Positions 1 to 7,779 of a stretch of 28,777 nucleotides of DNA are shown in pieces (the first letter of the stretch is position 1; every line of letters starts with the position of its first letter). This DNA is from CAMYLR01 sp039590215 (GTDB lineage Bacteria > Gemmatimonadota > Gemmatimonadetes > JACCXV01 > JAHWKZ01), in the NCBI GenBank assembly GCA_039590215.1, contig JBDHFX010000007.1, positions 1-28,777 of the forward strand. The letters are read 5' to 3'. A program made the position numbers and the translations under genes. The notes beneath the pieces were generated by a model. It worked only from the letters and a program-made list of their open reading frames with translations, was not told where the DNA came from and searched no databases.

Positions 1-416
1 CGACCGAAGCTATAGGTCCCTGACATCGGACCACTGCACTCGTCGTCCACCTGGACTTCGCCCGAGACCGATGTCCCACCCTCGGTGATGACACCCGACC
101 CGCTCACCGTTCCATCACATCCCCCAAAGAACTTGTAAGGGCCCGAGTAGGAGAACTCGTTCCCCACGATCGAGCCGCTCACCGAGCCTTCGATCAAATC
201 GGGGTCGCCCAAAAGGAATGTGCCCGTCACACCACCGCCGGGGGCGGTGTTCAGGTCGATGGTGCCGCTGTACGGTTCAGCGTTCACGACGTAGGTCGCA
301 TCGTAGGTGCCCGAGAGGTTGTACGCGTAACCTGGGTCACCTGGCTGGGGGTTCCCGGCACACGCACCGCACAGGACGACCACGGCGGTCGGGATCACTC
401 GTCGCGCGTGAAGCAT
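1..416 (-). CDS. Putative beta-rich lipoprotein, 3' end beyond window
   Basis: The reading frame opens with ATG at 416 and runs without a stop to the window edge, giving 138 full codons; the C-terminus is missing. A strong Shine-Dalgarno sequence (AAGGAGGGAG, 418-427) fixes the start. The N-terminus (MLHARRVIPTAVVVLCGACA) has two arginines, a hydrophobic stretch and cysteines at residues 16 and 19. Cys19, preceded by Cys-Gly-Ala, is a plausible but imperfect lipobox, so an outer-envelope lipoprotein is likely but not certain. The rest is rich in Gly, Ser and Thr with alternating short strands (SGTYDATY, SGTIDL, TGTFLL, EGSVSGSI, MSGTYSF), which suggests a beta-sandwich or barrel fold. I do not recognise the family. 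It lies 123 bp downstream of the mmsA-like gene on the same strand, with its own ribosome site. Confidence 0.7.
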   Translation of the reverse strand, partial: MLHARRVIPTAVVVLCGACAGNPQPGDPGYAYNLSGTYDATYVVNAEPYSGTIDLNTAPGGGVTGTFLLGDPDLIEGSVSGSIVGNEFSYSGPYKFFGGCDGTVSGSGVITEGGTSVSGEVQVDDECSGPMSGTYSFG

Positions 417-508
417 GCTCCCTCCTTCGATTTATGGATCGTTTGCTCCTCGAGGTCGTTCTACCATCACTACGAGTATCCAGGTGTCCCGGTTTCCTGT
501 TCGCCGAT

Positions 509-540
509 AGCGCCCGGGGTGAGGCCCCCACCTCCGCGCT
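509..540 (-). terminator. Weak hairpin right after the mmsA-like stop codon
   Basis: Read on the minus strand, AGCGC and GCGCT form a 5-bp outer stem around an inner GGTG/CACC or GGGG/CCCC stem, starting at the last base of the mmsA-like stop codon. No T-tract follows, so if it terminates transcription it is not a classical intrinsic terminator. It could equally be a 3'-end stabilising hairpin or chance in GC-rich DNA. Confidence 0.22.
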
Positions 541-2054
541 TATCCCAGCGTCGGCATATGGAAGCCGGGCGCCGGGGTGTCCTGATGCGGCCAGCGGGTA
601 GTAACGACCTTGGTGCGCGTGTAGAACTTGATCCCCTCGATGCCGTGCACGTGAAGATCGCCGAAGAGCGAGTTCTTCCAGCCGCCGAACGAGTAGAACG
701 CGACCGGCACGGGAATCGGCACATTGATGCCGACCATGCCAACCTGGATCTCGTTCTCGAAGCGACGCGCGGCACCGCCCGACTCGGTGAAAATCGCCGT
801 GCCGTTCGCATACGGGTTGGCGTTCACCATCGCGATGGCTTCCTCGAGCGTGTCGGCGCGCAGGACGATGAGCACGGGACCGAAGATCTCATCCTGGTAG
901 ATCTTCATCTTCGGGGTGACGTTGTCGAAAAGCGTCGTGCCGAGGAAGAACCCCTCCTCAAGCCCGGCGACCTTGAAGCCGCGTCCGTCCACGACGAGCT
1001 TGGCACCTTCCTTGATGCCGGTGTCGATGTAGCCCGCGACGTTGTCCCGGTGCTCCCGTGTGATGAGCGGGCCCATGTCCATGCCGTCGGCGTCGCCCGG
1101 GCCGATCTTGATCGCCCGCGCCTTCTTTTCGAGCAGCGCGACGAGCGGGTCGCCCGCGGCGCCCACTGCCACGACCGCCGAGATCGCCATACAACGCTCG
1201 CCCGCCGAGCCGTAGCCGGCGCCGATCAGCGCATCGGCCGCAAACTCGATGTCGGCATCGGGCAAGACAACCGCGTGGTTCTTCGCCCCGCCCAGCGCCT
1301 GTACGCGCTTGCCGTTCTTTGCGCACGTTTCATAGATGTACTTTGCGATCGGCGTGGATCCCACGAAGGTGACCGCGGCGATGCCGGGATGATCGAGGAT
1401 CGCGTCGACCGCCTCCTTGTCGCCGTGCACGATGTTGAACACGCCATCGGGCAGGCCGGCTTCCTTCAAGAGCTCGGCCATGCGCATCACGGTCGATGGA
1501 ACCTTTTCGGAGACTTTGAGGACGAAACAGTTTCCGCAGGCGATGGCAACCGGGAACATCCACATCGGCACCATCGCGGGAAAATTGAACGGCGTGATGC
1601 CCGCGCAAACCCCGACCGCCTGGCGCACGGTGTGCGTGTCGACGCCCGTGCCCACGTTCTCGGAATGCTCGCCCTTCAACAGATGCGGAATGCCGCAGGC
1701 GAACTCCACCACCTCGATGCCGCGCTGCACGGATCCCATCGCATCCGGGAGTGTCTTGCCGTGCTCCTCGGTGATGAGCTGGGAGAGCGCCTTGTGATGA
1801 TCCTGCACCAGCGCGAGAAATTTCTGCATGACGCGTGCGCGGCGCAGAATCGAAGCGTCACGCCAGCCGGGAAACGCCGCCTGCGCGGCCCTGACCGCCG
1901 CGTCCACGTCGACCGCGTTCGCCATCCCAACGTGCTGGGTCACCTGCCCGGTGGCGGGGTTGTAGACTCGCCCGGTGCGCTTGCTCGTCGCGGGTGTAGG
2001 CTTGCCGTTGATCCAGTGCGGAATGCTCGCGGCAGTCTCGGCGGGCTTGTTCAT
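540..2054 (-). CDS. mmsA: CoA-acylating methylmalonate-semialdehyde dehydrogenase
   Basis: The 504-residue product matches the full length of the MmsA/IolA branch of the aldehyde dehydrogenase superfamily. This enzyme oxidises methylmalonate semialdehyde (or malonate semialdehyde) with NAD and CoA to propionyl-CoA (or acetyl-CoA) in valine, thymine or myo-inositol breakdown; it is cytosolic. Visible residues are the oxyanion Asn157 in PFNFPAM and the catalytic Cys288 in GSAGERCMA. The motif that is ELGGK in hydrolytic ALDHs reads ALGGAKNH, lacking the general-base Glu, which is the hallmark of the CoA-dependent branch. The usual KPSEKVP reads KVSEKVP here, a mild change. The ATG at 2054 lies 31 bp after the moaA stop on the same strand, so the two may be co-transcribed although their pathways are unrelated. 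No other valine-degradation gene is visible nearby. Confidence 0.93.
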   Translation of the reverse strand: MNKPAETAASIPHWINGKPTPATSKRTGRVYNPATGQVTQHVGMANAVDVDAAVRAAQAAFPGWRDASILRRARVMQKFLALVQDHHKALSQLITEEHGKTLPDAMGSVQRGIEVVEFACGIPHLLKGEHSENVGTGVDTHTVRQAVGVCAGITPFNFPAMVPMWMFPVAIACGNCFVLKVSEKVPSTVMRMAELLKEAGLPDGVFNIVHGDKEAVDAILDHPGIAAVTFVGSTPIAKYIYETCAKNGKRVQALGGAKNHAVVLPDADIEFAADALIGAGYGSAGERCMAISAVVAVGAAGDPLVALLEKKARAIKIGPGDADGMDMGPLITREHRDNVAGYIDTGIKEGAKLVVDGRGFKVAGLEEGFFLGTTLFDNVTPKMKIYQDEIFGPVLIVLRADTLEEAIAMVNANPYANGTAIFTESGGAARRFENEIQVGMVGINVPIPVPVAFYSFGGWKNSLFGDLHVHGIEGIKFYTRTKVVTTRWPHQDTPAPGFHMPTLG

Positions 2055-2085
2055 TCGATCACTATCCTACTCTCCTCTACGAGAA

Positions 2086-3120
2086 CTAACCGCCGATCTG
2101 GGACATCGTTCCGAGGACTTCGATCTCCCCTGCCGTCAGATCGGGGTGCGCGGCCCACTTGCGATCCAACTCGGTCTGGATCGACGCCGCCAGCTCGAGA
2201 TCGGAGCCACCGCCGCGTAAGATCGGTTTCAGGTCGGCCAGCTTGGGGCCATAGAGGCAGTTTACGAAGTAGCCATCAGCGGTCAGCCGCAATCGGTTGC
2301 AGGCGCCACAGAAGTGGTGGCTGACGGCGGTGATGAACCCGATTCGGCCCACGTGCCCCGGCACCTGGAACGGTCGCGCTGGACCACCGTCCCACGGTAA
2401 CGGCTCGAGCGAGTAACCCGCGGTTTCGATCGTGCGCCGCATCTCATCGCCCGACACGTACTCGGGCTGGAGCTGGTTTTGCTGACCGTACGGCATGTAC
2501 TCGAGAAACCGAACGTCGAACTCGCGGTCGTGGGTCAGCTCCACGAACGCGGGCCCCTCCTCGTCGTTCAGGCCACGCATCACCACGCAGTTGAGCTTGA
2601 GCGGCCGGTACCCGAGCTCGTAGGCGGCCTCGATCCCAGCCCATGTGTGATCGAACCGATCGCGCCGCGCCATTTCACGGAACGTCGCGCGATCGAGCGT
2701 GTCGAGCGAGATATTGAGTCCCGCTAACCCTGCGGCTCGCAACGGAACAGCCAGCTCCGCCAATCGGAGCGCGTTGGTCGTCATGTGGAGCTTGGCCTCC
2801 GGGCACCGCTCGTGAACCATCCTTACCAACGTCGGCAGGTCGCGACGCAGCGTCGGCTCGCCACCGGTGAAACGGATCTTGCGCACGCCCCGATCGTAGA
2901 ACAGTCCGGCTAACCGGGTGGTCTCCTCGAAGCTCAGGATCTCTTCCCGCGCCAGCCATTCCAATCCTTCTTCGGGCATACAGTAACGGCAGCGAAGATT
3001 GCACCGGTCGGTGACCGATATCCGCAGGTAGTCGTGCGTCCGGGCGTGGGTGTCGGTCCACGCTAGTTGGCTATCAGGCGCCGACTGGTGCCGCTCCAGC
3101 TGTACTTGTGTCGAGTTCAT
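2086..3120 (-). CDS. moaA: GTP 3',8-cyclase MoaA (molybdenum cofactor synthesis)
   Basis: This 344-residue radical-SAM enzyme catalyses the first step of molybdopterin synthesis, GTP to 3',8-cyclo-7,8-dihydro-GTP. The N-terminal cluster motif is DRCNLRCRYCMP with Cys40, Cys44 and Cys47; the SAM-binding GGEP is at about 86-89. The C-terminal cluster motif FCGACNRLRLT (Cys271, Cys274) with Cys288 binds the second 4Fe-4S cluster that contacts GTP. The protein ends in the conserved Gly-Gly tail needed for activity in this family. Length is normal (usually 320-350). No other mo gene is in the window, so the pathway genes are scattered. It is divergent from the HAD hydrolase across 66 bp, and the mmsA-like gene follows it closely. 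Confidence 0.96.
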   Translation of the reverse strand: MNSTQVQLERHQSAPDSQLAWTDTHARTHDYLRISVTDRCNLRCRYCMPEEGLEWLAREEILSFEETTRLAGLFYDRGVRKIRFTGGEPTLRRDLPTLVRMVHERCPEAKLHMTTNALRLAELAVPLRAAGLAGLNISLDTLDRATFREMARRDRFDHTWAGIEAAYELGYRPLKLNCVVMRGLNDEEGPAFVELTHDREFDVRFLEYMPYGQQNQLQPEYVSGDEMRRTIETAGYSLEPLPWDGGPARPFQVPGHVGRIGFITAVSHHFCGACNRLRLTADGYFVNCLYGPKLADLKPILRGGGSDLELAASIQTELDRKWAAHPDLTAGEIEVLGTMSQIGG

Positions 3121-3186
3121 GACAGAATGATAAGTTAGCCCTCGAAACCGCTGGGCCGCACGGCTGACCTAGCACCTGGACTGATT

Positions 3187-3879
3187 GTGATAACTCTCAA
3201 CTCCCTCCGCCCCGATAAAGTCCGCGTCATCACGTTTGATTGCTACGGCACCTTGATCGACTGGGAAGGTGGCATCTGGAACGCTTTCCGCCAGGCCGCA
3301 GCAGAGGACGGAGTTCAACTCGATCGGCAGCAAGTAATCGATGCCTATCACGCTGTAGAACCGATGATCGAGAGCGCGGAGTTTCGCCCCTACCGTCACG
3401 TACTCACCGAAACTGCTCGCCGCGTGGCCGGCGAGTGCCAGTGGACGATCTCACCCGACAAGGCCGAGTTCCTGCCCCGCAGCCTAGCCGCGTGGCCGCC
3501 GTTCCCAGACACCAACGCGGCGCTAGTCAAGCTGGCTGAGCAATTCCGGCTCGGGGTGCTGTCGAACGTGGACGAGGATCTGTTCGAGGCGACCCGAGCG
3601 CTGCTCGATGTCGAGTTCGATTTCTGGGTTACCGCCGACCGTGTCGAATCGTACAAGCCGGATCTCGCGCATTTCGAAGCCGCGCGCCCGTTCGTCGGTG
3701 ATTCTGGAGGGTGGCTGCACGTCGCCCAGAGTCTGTTCCACGACGTGGCTCCGGCAAACGCTCTGAACATCCCAGTGGTGTGGGTGAACCGTAAGGCCGA
3801 GGAACGACCCGAGGACAGCCCGCTACCCGACCTCGAGCAGCCGGACCTCGAGTCGCTCGCCGACTGGCTCGTCGGCTAG
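3187..3879 (+). CDS. HAD hydrolase, haloacid dehalogenase type II-like
   Basis: A 230-residue HAD-superfamily protein, the usual size for the type II haloacid dehalogenase subfamily. Motif I is ITFDCYGTLIDW with the nucleophile Asp18. Motif II is LGVLSNVDEDLF with Ser126. Motif III is the lysine of VESYKPDLAHF (Lys157). Motif IV includes Asp186 in QSLFHDVAPANAL. All catalytic positions are present, so it should be active. The substrate cannot be told from sequence: many relatives are phosphatases or dehalogenases of unknown specificity. The start is a GTG with a poor ribosome site; no better in-frame start lies upstream. It is divergent from moaA and convergent with the small HTH gene (32 bp between stops, no clear terminator). 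Confidence 0.85.
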   Translation: MITLNSLRPDKVRVITFDCYGTLIDWEGGIWNAFRQAAAEDGVQLDRQQVIDAYHAVEPMIESAEFRPYRHVLTETARRVAGECQWTISPDKAEFLPRSLAAWPPFPDTNAALVKLAEQFRLGVLSNVDEDLFEATRALLDVEFDFWVTADRVESYKPDLAHFEAARPFVGDSGGWLHVAQSLFHDVAPANALNIPVVWVNRKAEERPEDSPLPDLEQPDLESLADWLVG

Positions 3880-3911
3880 GTGGGTGATCGCGTGGAGTGA
3901 GTGCGGCGCTG

Positions 3912-4112
3912 CTAGCCGGCCGCCGAACGCTCCAGGGCGTCCAGAATCTCGCTCTTCTTGTAGCGGCGGCGGCGCGTCGGGGTGTAGTAGACCTTGACCC
4001 CGTATTCGCCCAACCGCCCGTTCTTCTCGAGCCGGCGCAGTGTGCTGATCGAGACTCCGAGAAGCCGAGCCGCGTCGCCGATCCTAAGGAATACGGGTTC
4101 TTTCTCGGTCAT
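3912..4112 (-). CDS. Small MerR/excisionase-type helix-turn-helix regulator
   Basis: A 66-residue DNA-binding protein of the HTH_17/excisionase (BldC-like) type. The core is FLRIGDAARLLGVSISTLRR, a winged-helix helix-turn-helix, followed by a short linker, a basic wing (YTPTRRRRYKKSEI) and a C-terminal helix. The frame could start at 4184, but the ATG at 4112 has a strong ribosome site (GGGAGGAG four to five bases upstream) and gives the compact family form, so I chose it. A near-consensus promoter sits at 4184-4212. There is no sensor domain, so it probably acts as a simple DNA-binding partner or autoregulator. It is divergent from the glycosyltransferase cassette, which makes that cassette its obvious candidate target. 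No integrase is nearby, so a role as a phage excisionase is unlikely. Confidence 0.82.
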   Translation of the reverse strand: MTEKEPVFLRIGDAARLLGVSISTLRRLEKNGRLGEYGVKVYYTPTRRRRYKKSEILDALERSAAG

Positions 4113-4183
4113 TTCTCCTCCCTGCGGTGTCAATCGCCCCTTTCTTGGGACCTCGTTCGGGCGAGCTTGAACAGTTATGATCA

Positions 4184-4212
4184 ATTATAGTTAGGAATCC
4201 GTTCATGGTCAA
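4184..4212 (-). promoter_or_regulatory. Sigma70-like promoter for the small HTH gene
   Basis: On the minus strand a -35 box TTGACC (4212-4207) is followed by a 17-bp spacer and a perfect -10 box TATAAT (4189-4184). Transcription would begin near 4177 and give a leader of about 65 nt before the ATG at 4112. The palindrome TGATCA (4178-4183) lies at the -10/start region and GGAAT/ATTCC (4194-4198 and 4211-4215) flanks the spacer; both are possible operators. This AT-rich patch stands out in otherwise GC-rich DNA. Confidence 0.6.
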
Positions 4213-4270
4213 TTCCGTGGCTTCGTGTCTGGACCCGACCGAATCAAGTAGCTGAGGTGCCTTCCCGCCG

Positions 4271-5026
4271 ATGAGCCCCACGGTCGACCTGTCGATCGTC
4301 ATCCCGTTCCTCAACGAGGCGCCGAACCTGCGCCCCCTCCACGCCGAGCTGGTCCCGGTGCTGAACGCGCTAGGGCCCCAGTGGGAGGTCGTGTACGTGG
4401 ACGACGGCTCCACCGACGACGGACCGGCGATCACCGCCGCACTAGCCGCGGCCGATCCGCAGGTGCGATCGGTATCGCTGACCAGGAACTACGGGCAATC
4501 GACAGCGTTGATCGCCGGCGCCGAAGCGGCCCGCGGTCGGTGGATCGCGACGCTCGATGGAGATGGCCAGAACGATCCGGCCGACCTGGCGGTTCTCTGG
4601 CCGGTCATCGAGAGCGGTGAGGCGGAGATGGCCAACGGCGTTCGCGTGCGGCGCGTCGATTCATGGGTACGGCGGGTCTCGTCGAGGATCGCCAACGCGA
4701 CGCGAAACCGACTGAGCGGAGACACCGTGACGGACGTCGGGTGCTCGCTCAGGATTTTCCCCCGTCAAGCGTTCTTGAGCGCGGTTCGGTTCGAGGGCAT
4801 GCATCGCTTCCTGCCAACCCTGTTGAGCATGCAGGGGGTGACGATCGTCGAGCGGGAGGTCTCACATCGGCCGCGGCGAGCGGGCGAATCGAAGTACGGA
4901 ATCAATAACCGTCTGTGGCGCGGGTTGGCGGATCTTTTGATGCTGCGGCGGCTGCGACGACACGCCATCGACTACCAAGTTCGGGAGCCTTCGGGCGCTA
5001 CCCCGGGAAAGGAGGCCCCCAAGTGA
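4271..5026 (+). CDS. Family 2 glycosyltransferase, DPM1/ArnC-like
   Basis: A 251-residue GT2 glycosyltransferase resembling dolichyl/undecaprenyl-phosphate sugar synthases. The N-terminal strand is LSIVIPFLNEAPNL; VVYVDDGSTDDG (about 41-52) binds the nucleotide, and TLDGDGQNDP (Asp96, Asp98) is the metal-binding DxD-like motif. Later SKYGINNRLWRGLADLL matches the DPM1-type end of the domain. There is no C-terminal transmembrane pair, unlike ArnC (over 300 residues), so it is probably cytosolic or peripheral. It likely transfers a sugar from a nucleotide donor to a polyprenyl phosphate, supplying the family 39 enzyme two genes downstream. Its stop overlaps the next start by 4 nt. A GAGGT at 4254-4258 is a loosely spaced ribosome site. 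Confidence 0.9.
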   Translation: MSPTVDLSIVIPFLNEAPNLRPLHAELVPVLNALGPQWEVVYVDDGSTDDGPAITAALAAADPQVRSVSLTRNYGQSTALIAGAEAARGRWIATLDGDGQNDPADLAVLWPVIESGEAEMANGVRVRRVDSWVRRVSSRIANATRNRLSGDTVTDVGCSLRIFPRQAFLSAVRFEGMHRFLPTLLSMQGVTIVEREVSHRPRRAGESKYGINNRLWRGLADLLMLRRLRRHAIDYQVREPSGATPGKEAPK

Positions 5027-5292
5027 CCGCGGGACAGTTATGGGTCACGATCGGCTTGCTGGGCCAGGTGTGTTTCTTTAGTCGTTTCTTCGTCCAGTGG
5101 GTCGCCAGCGAGCGCGCCGGCCGAAGCATCGTGCCGCGCGCGTTTTGGTACTTCTCGATCGCCGGCGGGATGATCCTGCTGAGCTATGCGATCTGGCGCC
5201 GCGACCCGGTGTTCGTGCTCGGGCAATCCGGCGGTTTGTTCGTCTACCTGAGGAACCTGGCGCTACTTCGGCGCGAGGACGCTGCCGCGTGA
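5023..5292 (+). CDS. LAB_N-domain small membrane protein
   Basis: An 89-residue integral membrane protein that matches the stand-alone lipid-A-disaccharide-synthase N-terminal domain (LAB_N). It has about three hydrophobic segments (roughly residues 5-20, 38-56 and 60-80) and the conserved-looking stretches SRFFVQWVASER and QSGGLFVYLRNL. The start is GTG at 5023, within GTGA, overlapping the glycosyltransferase stop by 4 nt and preceded by AAAGGAGG (5008-5015). Its stop in turn overlaps the next GTG start. The function of stand-alone LAB_N proteins is not settled. It does not carry the catalytic part of LpxB. Lying between a polyprenyl-phosphate sugar synthase and its presumed user, it could help the lipid-linked sugar cross the membrane; this is inference. 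Confidence 0.87.
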   Translation: MTAGQLWVTIGLLGQVCFFSRFFVQWVASERAGRSIVPRAFWYFSIAGGMILLSYAIWRRDPVFVLGQSGGLFVYLRNLALLRREDAAA

Positions 5293-6920
5293 GGCGACCA
5301 CTGCCGGTTCTGTTGGTGGCAGCTGCAACGCTCTTGCTGTGGCACCTCGGCGCGTACGGGCTGTGGGAATCGACCGAGGCGCGTTACGCCGAGATCGCCG
5401 CCCGTATGGTGCGCAGCGGCGACTGGATGACGCCGCGCCTCAACCACATCATCCACTTCGACAAACCACCGCTCACCTACTGGGTTACCGGCATCGGCTT
5501 GACCGTCTTTGGCCTCGACGAGCTCGGCGCCCGCATCGGGCTCGTCGTGGCAGCGCTGGTGGTGCTCACGGTGACGTATCGCTGGGCGGCCGACGCAGGC
5601 CCGCCGACGGCGGCACCCTACGCCTTTCTTTGCTTGTTGAGCGCTCCGCTGTTCTTCGCGCTCGCGCGCAGTGTGACCAGCGACCTGTACCTGACGGTGT
5701 GGGTCGTGCTGGCGGTGGACGCAGCGCGCCGCGCCACCGGCCCGACACGCGCTCGCGGTTGGCGGTGGCTGGCGTGGGGAGCGGTCGGGGCAGGGTTCTT
5801 GACCAAGGGTCCGGTCGTGCTGCTGTGGACCGTCGCGCCGGCGCTCGCATGGGCGGCGTTGACCGATAACTGGAGCCGCTTGCGACGGCTGTGGGATCCG
5901 ATTGGCGTGACACTCGCGGTCGCGATCGCGCTTCCGTGGTACGTGGTTACCGCCGTTCGTCACCCGCAGTTGATCGACTTCTGGCTCAGCGTCCAAACCG
6001 TCGGCCGCGTCACGGCGCCATATGAAGGCGAGCGCGCACCCGTGTGGTTCTTCCTCATCACGGTTGTTTGGGCGGCTGGACCCTGGATCGTGCCGGCCAC
6101 GCTCGAGCTGGCGCGTCGACGGCCGAGACCGAACGTGCCCTACGTCGTCGTTTGGGCCGTGTTCCCCCTGCTGGTTTTCTCTCTGTTTCCGACCAAGCGA
6201 GCCAACTACGTGTTGCCGATGCTACCCGCCGTGGCGCTGCTCGCCGGATCGTGGTGGGCGGCGGCCGGGGAGCGGTCTCGCGCCCGCGTCGTAACCCGCG
6301 CACTGGGCGCGGTCACGCTCGCCTTCGGTGCCGGCCTCCTGGTCGCCGCTTTTCGCGCCGAGTTGCCCGATCCATTGCGCGTGGTCAGTCTCATCGCCGG
6401 ACCGGTGTCGATCGCCGGCGGGCTCACGGCCATCGTCGCCGCGAGATGGCAGCGGTTCGATCTGGCCTTTGCCGGTTGCCTGGCGCCGCTGTTGGTCCTC
6501 TACCTGGCGGGCTACGCCGTGCTAGGCGATCCACGCGTCGAAGCGTTCTTCAAGATCTCTCGGCCGCTGGCGGTCGCGGCGGCCAAATATCAGCTAGGTG
6601 ACGAACCGATCGTCTCCTTTCGCAGTTGGCCAAGGGCGTTCCCGTTCTACCTGAACCAACGACTGATCACCGTAACCACCGAGGGGCGCGAAACCCGGTT
6701 CGAGGACGACACGTCGTGGCAGGCGTTCGTGTTCACCGACGAGGACGCCTTCTACTCACGCTTTCGAGATCGTCAGAGAGCGTTGTTCGTCATCCCACGC
6801 CGTGAGCAGGAACGAATCGCGGCGCGAGCGGGCGTGCCGGTCGTGACGCTGGCGGCCACGCGTCGCAATCTGCTCGTGACCAACCGTCCGACGCCGTCGG
6901 AAGCGCTTACCGACCCCTGA
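5289..6920 (+). CDS. ArnT/PMT-like family 39 glycosyltransferase
   Basis: A 543-residue polytopic membrane glycosyltransferase of the PMT_2/ArnT-like type. After a first membrane helix comes the catalytic first loop GLWESTEARYAEIAARM (acidic residues at about 27-35, in the place of the PMT Asp-Glu) and then HFDKPPLTYW, both typical of ArnT relatives. Many further hydrophobic helices follow (for example around FLTKGPVVLLWTVAPALAWA) and a soluble C-terminal tail of about 110 residues. It probably moves a sugar from a polyprenyl-phosphate carrier to lipid A, another glycolipid or protein on the outer face of the inner membrane. The start is GTG at 5289 in the GTGA overlap with the LAB_N gene; a longer frame upstream merely shadows that gene. 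The gene ends flush with the stop of the convergent zincin gene. Confidence 0.9.
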   Translation: MRRPLPVLLVAAATLLLWHLGAYGLWESTEARYAEIAARMVRSGDWMTPRLNHIIHFDKPPLTYWVTGIGLTVFGLDELGARIGLVVAALVVLTVTYRWAADAGPPTAAPYAFLCLLSAPLFFALARSVTSDLYLTVWVVLAVDAARRATGPTRARGWRWLAWGAVGAGFLTKGPVVLLWTVAPALAWAALTDNWSRLRRLWDPIGVTLAVAIALPWYVVTAVRHPQLIDFWLSVQTVGRVTAPYEGERAPVWFFLITVVWAAGPWIVPATLELARRRPRPNVPYVVVWAVFPLLVFSLFPTKRANYVLPMLPAVALLAGSWWAAAGERSRARVVTRALGAVTLAFGAGLLVAAFRAELPDPLRVVSLIAGPVSIAGGLTAIVAARWQRFDLAFAGCLAPLLVLYLAGYAVLGDPRVEAFFKISRPLAVAAAKYQLGDEPIVSFRSWPRAFPFYLNQRLITVTTEGRETRFEDDTSWQAFVFTDEDAFYSRFRDRQRALFVIPRREQERIAARAGVPVVTLAATRRNLLVTNRPTPSEALTDP

Positions 6921-7304
6921 TCAGGCGTAGCCCAGCTCGTCCAATCGGTCTTCGTCCAACCCGAAGAAATGGCCGACCTCATGGAGTACGGTTACCCGCA
7001 CTTCCTCGACGACTTCGTCCTCCGATTCGGCCCAATCCAGCAGCGGTCGGCGGAAGATCGTGATGTGGTCGGGGAGCAACACATCGTCGTGGAGCCTCTC
7101 GGTCAGCGGCACGCCTTCGTACAGCCCGAACAAAGCATCTTCGGGATCGTCCGGGTCGAGACCCATCGACGTCAGGAGATCCGGATCAGGCGTCTCCTCG
7201 ATCACGACCGACACGTTCTCGAGGTGCTCCTCGAACTCGGCCGGCAGGCGGTCCAACGCCTTCGACACGAGCGCTTCGAACCGCTCGGGTGATACGTCAA
7301 GCAA
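6921..7304 (-). CDS. Zincin-like metallopeptidase (PF06262 type)
   Basis: A 127-residue protein of the short zincin-like metallopeptidase family. The zinc motif HEVGHFFGLDEDRLDELGY lies at the extreme C-terminus (His108, Glu109, His112, with acidic residues following), as in this family. Its N-terminal half (ALDRLPAEFEEHLENVSVVI) and the segment LFGLYEGVPLTER are also typical. It is cytosolic; the substrate is unknown. The frame begins with TTG at 7304, 12 nt after the DUF4870 stop at 7317-7319, with no good ribosome site, so translation is probably coupled to the upstream gene. Its stop abuts the stop of the ArnT-like gene with zero bases between, leaving no room for a terminator. Confidence 0.85.
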   Translation of the reverse strand: MLDVSPERFEALVSKALDRLPAEFEEHLENVSVVIEETPDPDLLTSMGLDPDDPEDALFGLYEGVPLTERLHDDVLLPDHITIFRRPLLDWAESEDEVVEEVRVTVLHEVGHFFGLDEDRLDELGYA

Positions 7305-7316
7305 GGAGTAGCGCGG

Positions 7317-7712
7317 TTAGGAGGCGGCCGCCTTGGGTGCCACCACGCGGTCTGCGTACTGCGCCAGCAGCGGCATGCGCCACTTCTGACCCGAGTAACC
7401 CTTGATCAGGCAGATCACCCACAGGATCAATGCGCCAATAATGAGAAAAATCCAGATCAAGAAACCTATCAGCGTACCGATGATCGGGATGATGGTCGAC
7501 AAGATCGTCGAGAACACCGTGAAGACGACCCACAGCGCGACCCATGCGACCCCGAAGACGATCGACTGGGCAGCATGCCACCGGATGACATCGTCCTCCT
7601 TCTCCATGAGAAACAGCACGATCCCGGTGATCGGTGGAACGATGTAGCTCAGAAGTCCGCCGAGCTTGGGGTCCAAGCCGGTGGTGTCCGACGACGGGGC
7701 CTGTTCGTTCAA
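7317..7712 (-). CDS. DUF4870-type membrane protein
   Basis: A 131-residue membrane protein of the DUF4870 type. A polar N-terminus (DTTGLDPKLGGLLSYI) leads into a first membrane segment (VPPITGIVLFLM), then the typical EKEDDVIRWHAAQSIVFG motif, followed by two long hydrophobic segments and the tail LIKGYSGQKWRMPLLAQYAD. The function is not known; relatives are small membrane proteins with four helices or fewer. The start is TTG at 7712, supported by GGGAGG at 7719-7724. The zincin gene follows 12 nt downstream, so the two form an operon. It is divergent from the purine permease across 119 bp. Confidence 0.85.
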   Translation of the reverse strand: MNEQAPSSDTTGLDPKLGGLLSYIVPPITGIVLFLMEKEDDVIRWHAAQSIVFGVAWVALWVVFTVFSTILSTIIPIIGTLIGFLIWIFLIIGALILWVICLIKGYSGQKWRMPLLAQYADRVVAPKAAAS

Positions 7713-7779
7713 CGCGTACCTCCCTGCTGGATTGCGAGTCGATCCACACGATAACCCGTCGGGCCACCTGCGGGGAGGG

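Noticed and set aside
408..2324. Plus-strand open frame of 638 codons
   Set aside because: It lies antisense to the mmsA-like gene and the end of moaA, has low-complexity Arg/His/Asp-rich content typical of a GC-rich shadow frame, and shows no known motif.
3912..4184. Phage or integrative element suggested by the excisionase-type HTH protein
   Set aside because: No integrase, attachment repeat or mobile gene is nearby. Small HTH proteins of this type are also ordinary regulators.
4167..4191. Plus-strand TTGAAC and TATAGT as a promoter for the glycosylation cassette
   Set aside because: The spacer is only 13 bp, too short for a sigma70 promoter; the cassette's promoter was not located.
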